A program made the position numbers and the translations under genes. From the NCBI GenBank assembly GCA_014905825.1, contig JACGCN010000015.1, positions 496,001 through 560,000 on the forward strand: 64,000 nt of DNA. Reading direction: 5' to 3'. Below, one piece after another: positions 60,816 to 64,000 of this stretch (within the stretch, counting starts at the first letter, position 1; every line of letters starts with the position of its first letter). The notes beneath the pieces are model-generated. The model searched no databases. It was given only the letters and a program-made list of their open reading frames with translations, and had not been told where the DNA came from. The DNA is from Lyophyllum atratum (lineage: Eukaryota > Basidiomycota > Agaricomycetes > Agaricales > Lyophyllaceae).

Positions 60816-62633
60816 TTAACGAAGGGTAACCAATTCTGTAATAGCTCGTCAATATACGAACTCGTCGGAATTGAAGGTGAAACCTTACCTTCGGCGGAGG
60901 TAGGATGGATGGCAACGGTATCATCCAAGTCTTTCTTGCACGCTGTAGTATAACTCTGTGAATCACCGGACGGTGAAGTGACAGGAGATAAGACAAACCT
61001 CCCATCTTAACAGCGACGCCAAATCCTTGCATGACCTCATCGCTGCCCATTCCGATGATGTGGATACCCACAACGCGCTCATTCGGCCCCGCACAGATAA
61101 GCTTGTACACTGTGGGCTCCTTGTGTTCTTCATCGACCATCGAGAAGTACAAACCACGGAAGGAGGATTGGTCTTCAAGGAACACGTTCAAAATGGTGAG
61201 CAATGGCCTAACTCTATTTGCGTAGACAGCTTACAAATCTTCAGACTGTCGCCGTATTTCTTGCGTGCCTCGGATTCGGTGGGTCCGACCGTGCCAATCG
61301 GGGGATGTCTAACAGACGGCGTTAAAATACGCCGTATCTGAAAGCACAGGCGATGGCAAACTCACGAAAAGACAACGGTCGGGATATTGTCGTAGTCAAG
61401 CTTGTCGTCCTTGAATTCTGGGGGGCCGAAAAGGCGGTTGGCAAGCCTACGTCCCGCGGCAATGGCGACAGGTGTTAAGAGAGCCTTTCCTTGAACATCG
61501 CCTATGGCGTAGATCCCATCGACCGATGACCTCTGGTATTCGTCCACAATAATATTGCCGCGCTTGTCCAACTTCACACCCACTTCTTCCAAGCCCATGT
61601 CCTTGGTGCACGCATGACGTCCGATAGCCCAGAGTACCGTATCAACCTCGATCTTCTCTCCTTTATCGGTGATCACGGTCAAAGTTTGGCCCTTAGCACC
61701 CTCCACCTTAACGACATTGCTTGACTTGTGCATCTTCACACCCGTCTTCTCCATCCAAGGGGTCAATGTTTTCTGGAGGGTGTCATCGAAGGTACGCAGA
61801 ACAGTCTCTCCGCGGATGATCAAGTGTGTCTCGGATCCGAGGGTGTGGAAGATGCCAGCGAGCTCGACAGCGATGTAGCCTGCTCCAACGACTGCGACGC
61901 GTTTAGGCTGTTCGGTGAGATCGAAAAATCCGTCCGAGTCGATACCGAGAGATGCCCCAGGGATCTCCTCATCGGATGGGACAGTGGGAGTACCACCGAC
62001 AGTGACACAGATGTTGTCTGCATTCAAGGTATATTTCGACCCGTCAGGACGTATAACTTCGACCGTTCTTGGGGAGGTGAGACGACCGAAGCCGCGGTGG
62101 TACTCGACACCCTCTTTCTCGAAGTTGCTAGCGTAGATCCCGTTCAATTTGCGGATGTATGCGTCACGTTGGGACTTGAAGGCAGCCCAGTCAAACTTGG
62201 GGTTGCCGACGCCTTTGAACTGATACTGCGGTACGTGGTGCTGAACCTTGTCTTGCAGATCGGCAGCATGCCACATAATCTAAAGCAAGATAACATTAGA
62301 AAACGCGCATATAGGCCATCCGAGGGCCGACATTACCTTCTTTGGTACACATCCTGTGTTCCATGGATGCGTTAAGGGGGGGGGGCGGGACATATGAATA
62401 TGGAGGTGTATCACTCACCGACGTTGACGCAAGTCCCACCGAGATAAGGGTCGACTTCCACGACCGCGACTTTCTTTCCATACAAAGCTGCTCTACGCTG
62501 ATTTGGTGATATAGGTAAATCAAGATCAACACGGGCTCATAGAACATACCGAAGTTGCAGATCCACCACTACCTCCTCCAATGACCACGTAGTCGTACTT
62601 ATCGGCGGTGGGCTTGTCGAAAATGGGGGGCAT
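60816..62633 (-). CDS. GLR1: Glutathione reductase
   Basis: FAD-dependent enzyme that reduces glutathione disulfide with NADPH, central to redox defence. The start at 62633 gives [20 protein letters not shown], the FAD site GGGSGGSA, and the redox disulfide in [16 protein letters not shown], split by an intron near 62390 that holds a run of G. The NADPH-binding motif is [18 protein letters not shown] motif II is [17 protein letters not shown]. The dimer-interface domain has [38 protein letters not shown] and [15 protein letters not shown] with the catalytic His-Glu pair, ending at 60816. Seven or so exons, no frameshift. No obvious mitochondrial presequence, so a cytosolic form is expected from this start. 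Confidence 0.95.
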
Positions 62634-64000
62634 ATTGGGCGGTGTGGTGTGGAGAAAAGACCTGGATATCTTATCAATTACAAAGCATATTAGCCAAATC
62701 CAACACCTTGTTTTGGAAGCGGCTGACGTGTAGAAGTCTATAGGTTGTCCTTTGACTTGGACCCGGCAGTCTCAAATGGGCTGCTTGGGAGAGAGATGTT
62801 CGGAACGCCAGAACTGCTGGTCGGTGGCTCTAGGGGGCCTTTTATCCCGAAGAAACGCGCAATTTTCAGTGGGGCTGACACTGCACAGCGAGCACACCGG
62901 CATAAGCAAAGTCGTGATGATCATGTGACCGATATGAATACTGCGTCATCTTGATCGCGTCAGCTTGACAATTGCGGCCTGAGCGGTCCGTCTGAACTAC
63001 CGACGTAAAGTCGTCCATATAGGCACCTTCTTCTCAGTGTACCACGTCTGGCGATGAACGGGCACTACGGTAATACTGTGAATATGGGCCTCCGAGTCAT
63101 ACGGTGCTAATTGGTGCGATTTCAAATATCCTGGATATGTTCAACTTGCGCACGTCGCGTGCTGATGCGGCAATGCCAACGGATCCAGGTTGGCGACATA
63201 TGCAGGCAGGCTCTCTCATCAATTTTGTCAGCTTGAAGGCCCTGGAAATATACCAACGAAAACAGCTGCGCAAGGGTAGACTTCAAGATAACCTTCATGA
63301 TGTTTGGGCACCAAAATAACAGATAAGTATCTAAGTTCTAGCAGTGATGTGCTCGCGACCTCCGAGCTCTGAATCTGATGGACTCTGGAGATGGACTGAC
63401 GAGGTACCGTCAGCCTGCAGGATGCTCAGCTGCTCAGATCTTGATCTAAACTTTGCTAGAGCCTGCCAATTAGCCTCTCTCCACCCAATCACATATCCGG
63501 CGCGTAGTACTACGCTGAGTCTACTCCGTATCGATAAATTGACGACGTTCTTTCCTTCCAACACGGATGTGACAATGCAGATAACCAAGGACACGCATTG
63601 GTGGGCCCCCAGAGTCGTCATCTGTCAGTCTTATTCTGTATCACTATGGCGTCCTGACCATCGATAGTATCGATTGTCGAGCAGCTGTTTGCAAAGTGCA
63701 GTCAACGAGGCAGTTTGTGATAATGTGAAGGGTGAGCAGATAAAGGAAGAAAGTCGATTGATCATGATCAGCATAGATCCCTGGTCACCGGTCAGGCCTA
63801 GGGACCTGAATCTCGAGATTCATGACGAACCCGATTCGTGTTTAGGTATGTCCTCATGTCACTCCGCAACAATGTGGAAGCAGAAAGTATAGTCCTCGAT
63901 AGTGGACAGTGAAATCTGAATTGTTCAGATGGTGAAATGCTTCCTCCGTGGTTCCTCCGTGAGTTCCCTTCCTGTAGTTATGCGGTTGGAATGGAAGGAA
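62634..64000. other. Gene-poor window end
   Basis: About 1.4 kb upstream of glutathione reductase. Short frames only (up to about 100 codons), none with recognisable motifs. A 5' exon of a gene beyond the window edge is possible. Confidence 0.4.

Noticed and set aside
61728..62375. 215-codon plus-strand frame
   Set aside because: Antisense to glutathione reductase exons.

Overview
This window reads as nuclear DNA of a filamentous basidiomycete, almost certainly an Agaricomycete. The reasons are dense genes on both strands, many short introns (about 45-65 bp, GT-AG) that cut most genes into small exons, and families typical of mushroom-forming fungi (DUF6534 seven-helix membrane protein, DUF6593, a large Agaricomycete orphan family, and P450, FMO and TauD accessory enzymes). 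All identifications come from reading the sequence; nothing was searched against a database.

Layout. 0-5 kb: cytosolic HSP90 (-) with a clear heat-shock element, then a repeat-rich gene-poor stretch. 5-13.3 kb: accessory region with a DUF6534 membrane protein (-), a flavin-containing monooxygenase (+) and a membrane-anchored aldehyde dehydrogenase (-); the last two carry several frameshifts. 13.9-22 kb: KNR4/SMI1 (-) divergent from an AGC-like protein kinase (+) with a repeat-bearing tail, then a coiled-coil protein with a near-perfect 42-bp tandem repeat. 22.6-32.5 kb: mitochondrial SCOT (-), mitochondrial DNA polymerase gamma (+), histone acetyltransferase HAT1 (+), DUF6593 protein (-). 33-47 kb: cytochrome P450 (+), SCAP-type sterol sensor (-), PDX1 (E3-binding protein, +), RAD1 checkpoint clamp subunit (+), a degenerate PDX1 paralogue (-), eRF1 (-). 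47-54.6 kb: RNase P/MRP POP7 (+), TauD-type dioxygenase (+), an orphan gene (+), MIF-like protein (-), a small Tyr/Gly-rich protein (-). 55-62.6 kb: a large Agaricomycete orphan with a HicA-like C-terminal segment (+), a PI-PLC X-domain protein (+), an unidentified fragment (-) and glutathione reductase (-).

The genes do not form one pathway. Two themes recur: mitochondrial carbon and DNA metabolism (SCOT, PDX1, POLG, PDX1 paralogue) and stress or membrane sensing (HSP90, SCAP, KNR4, glutathione reductase). SCAP and PDX1 share a 320-bp divergent promoter, as do eRF1 and POP7 (226 bp) and KNR4 and the kinase (308 bp).

Two observations stand out. First, a PDX1 paralogue 2.5 kb from PDX1 shares two of its intron positions exactly, but its lipoyl-accepting lysine is replaced by valine and it has no recognisable E3-binding domain. 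Second, single-base indels, mostly +1, interrupt otherwise well-conserved genes, including HSP90 and eRF1 that cannot plausibly be dead, while a 4-kb polymerase gene nearby is intact. This points to patchy base-level errors in the assembly, so frameshifts in accessory genes should not be read as pseudogenisation without read support.
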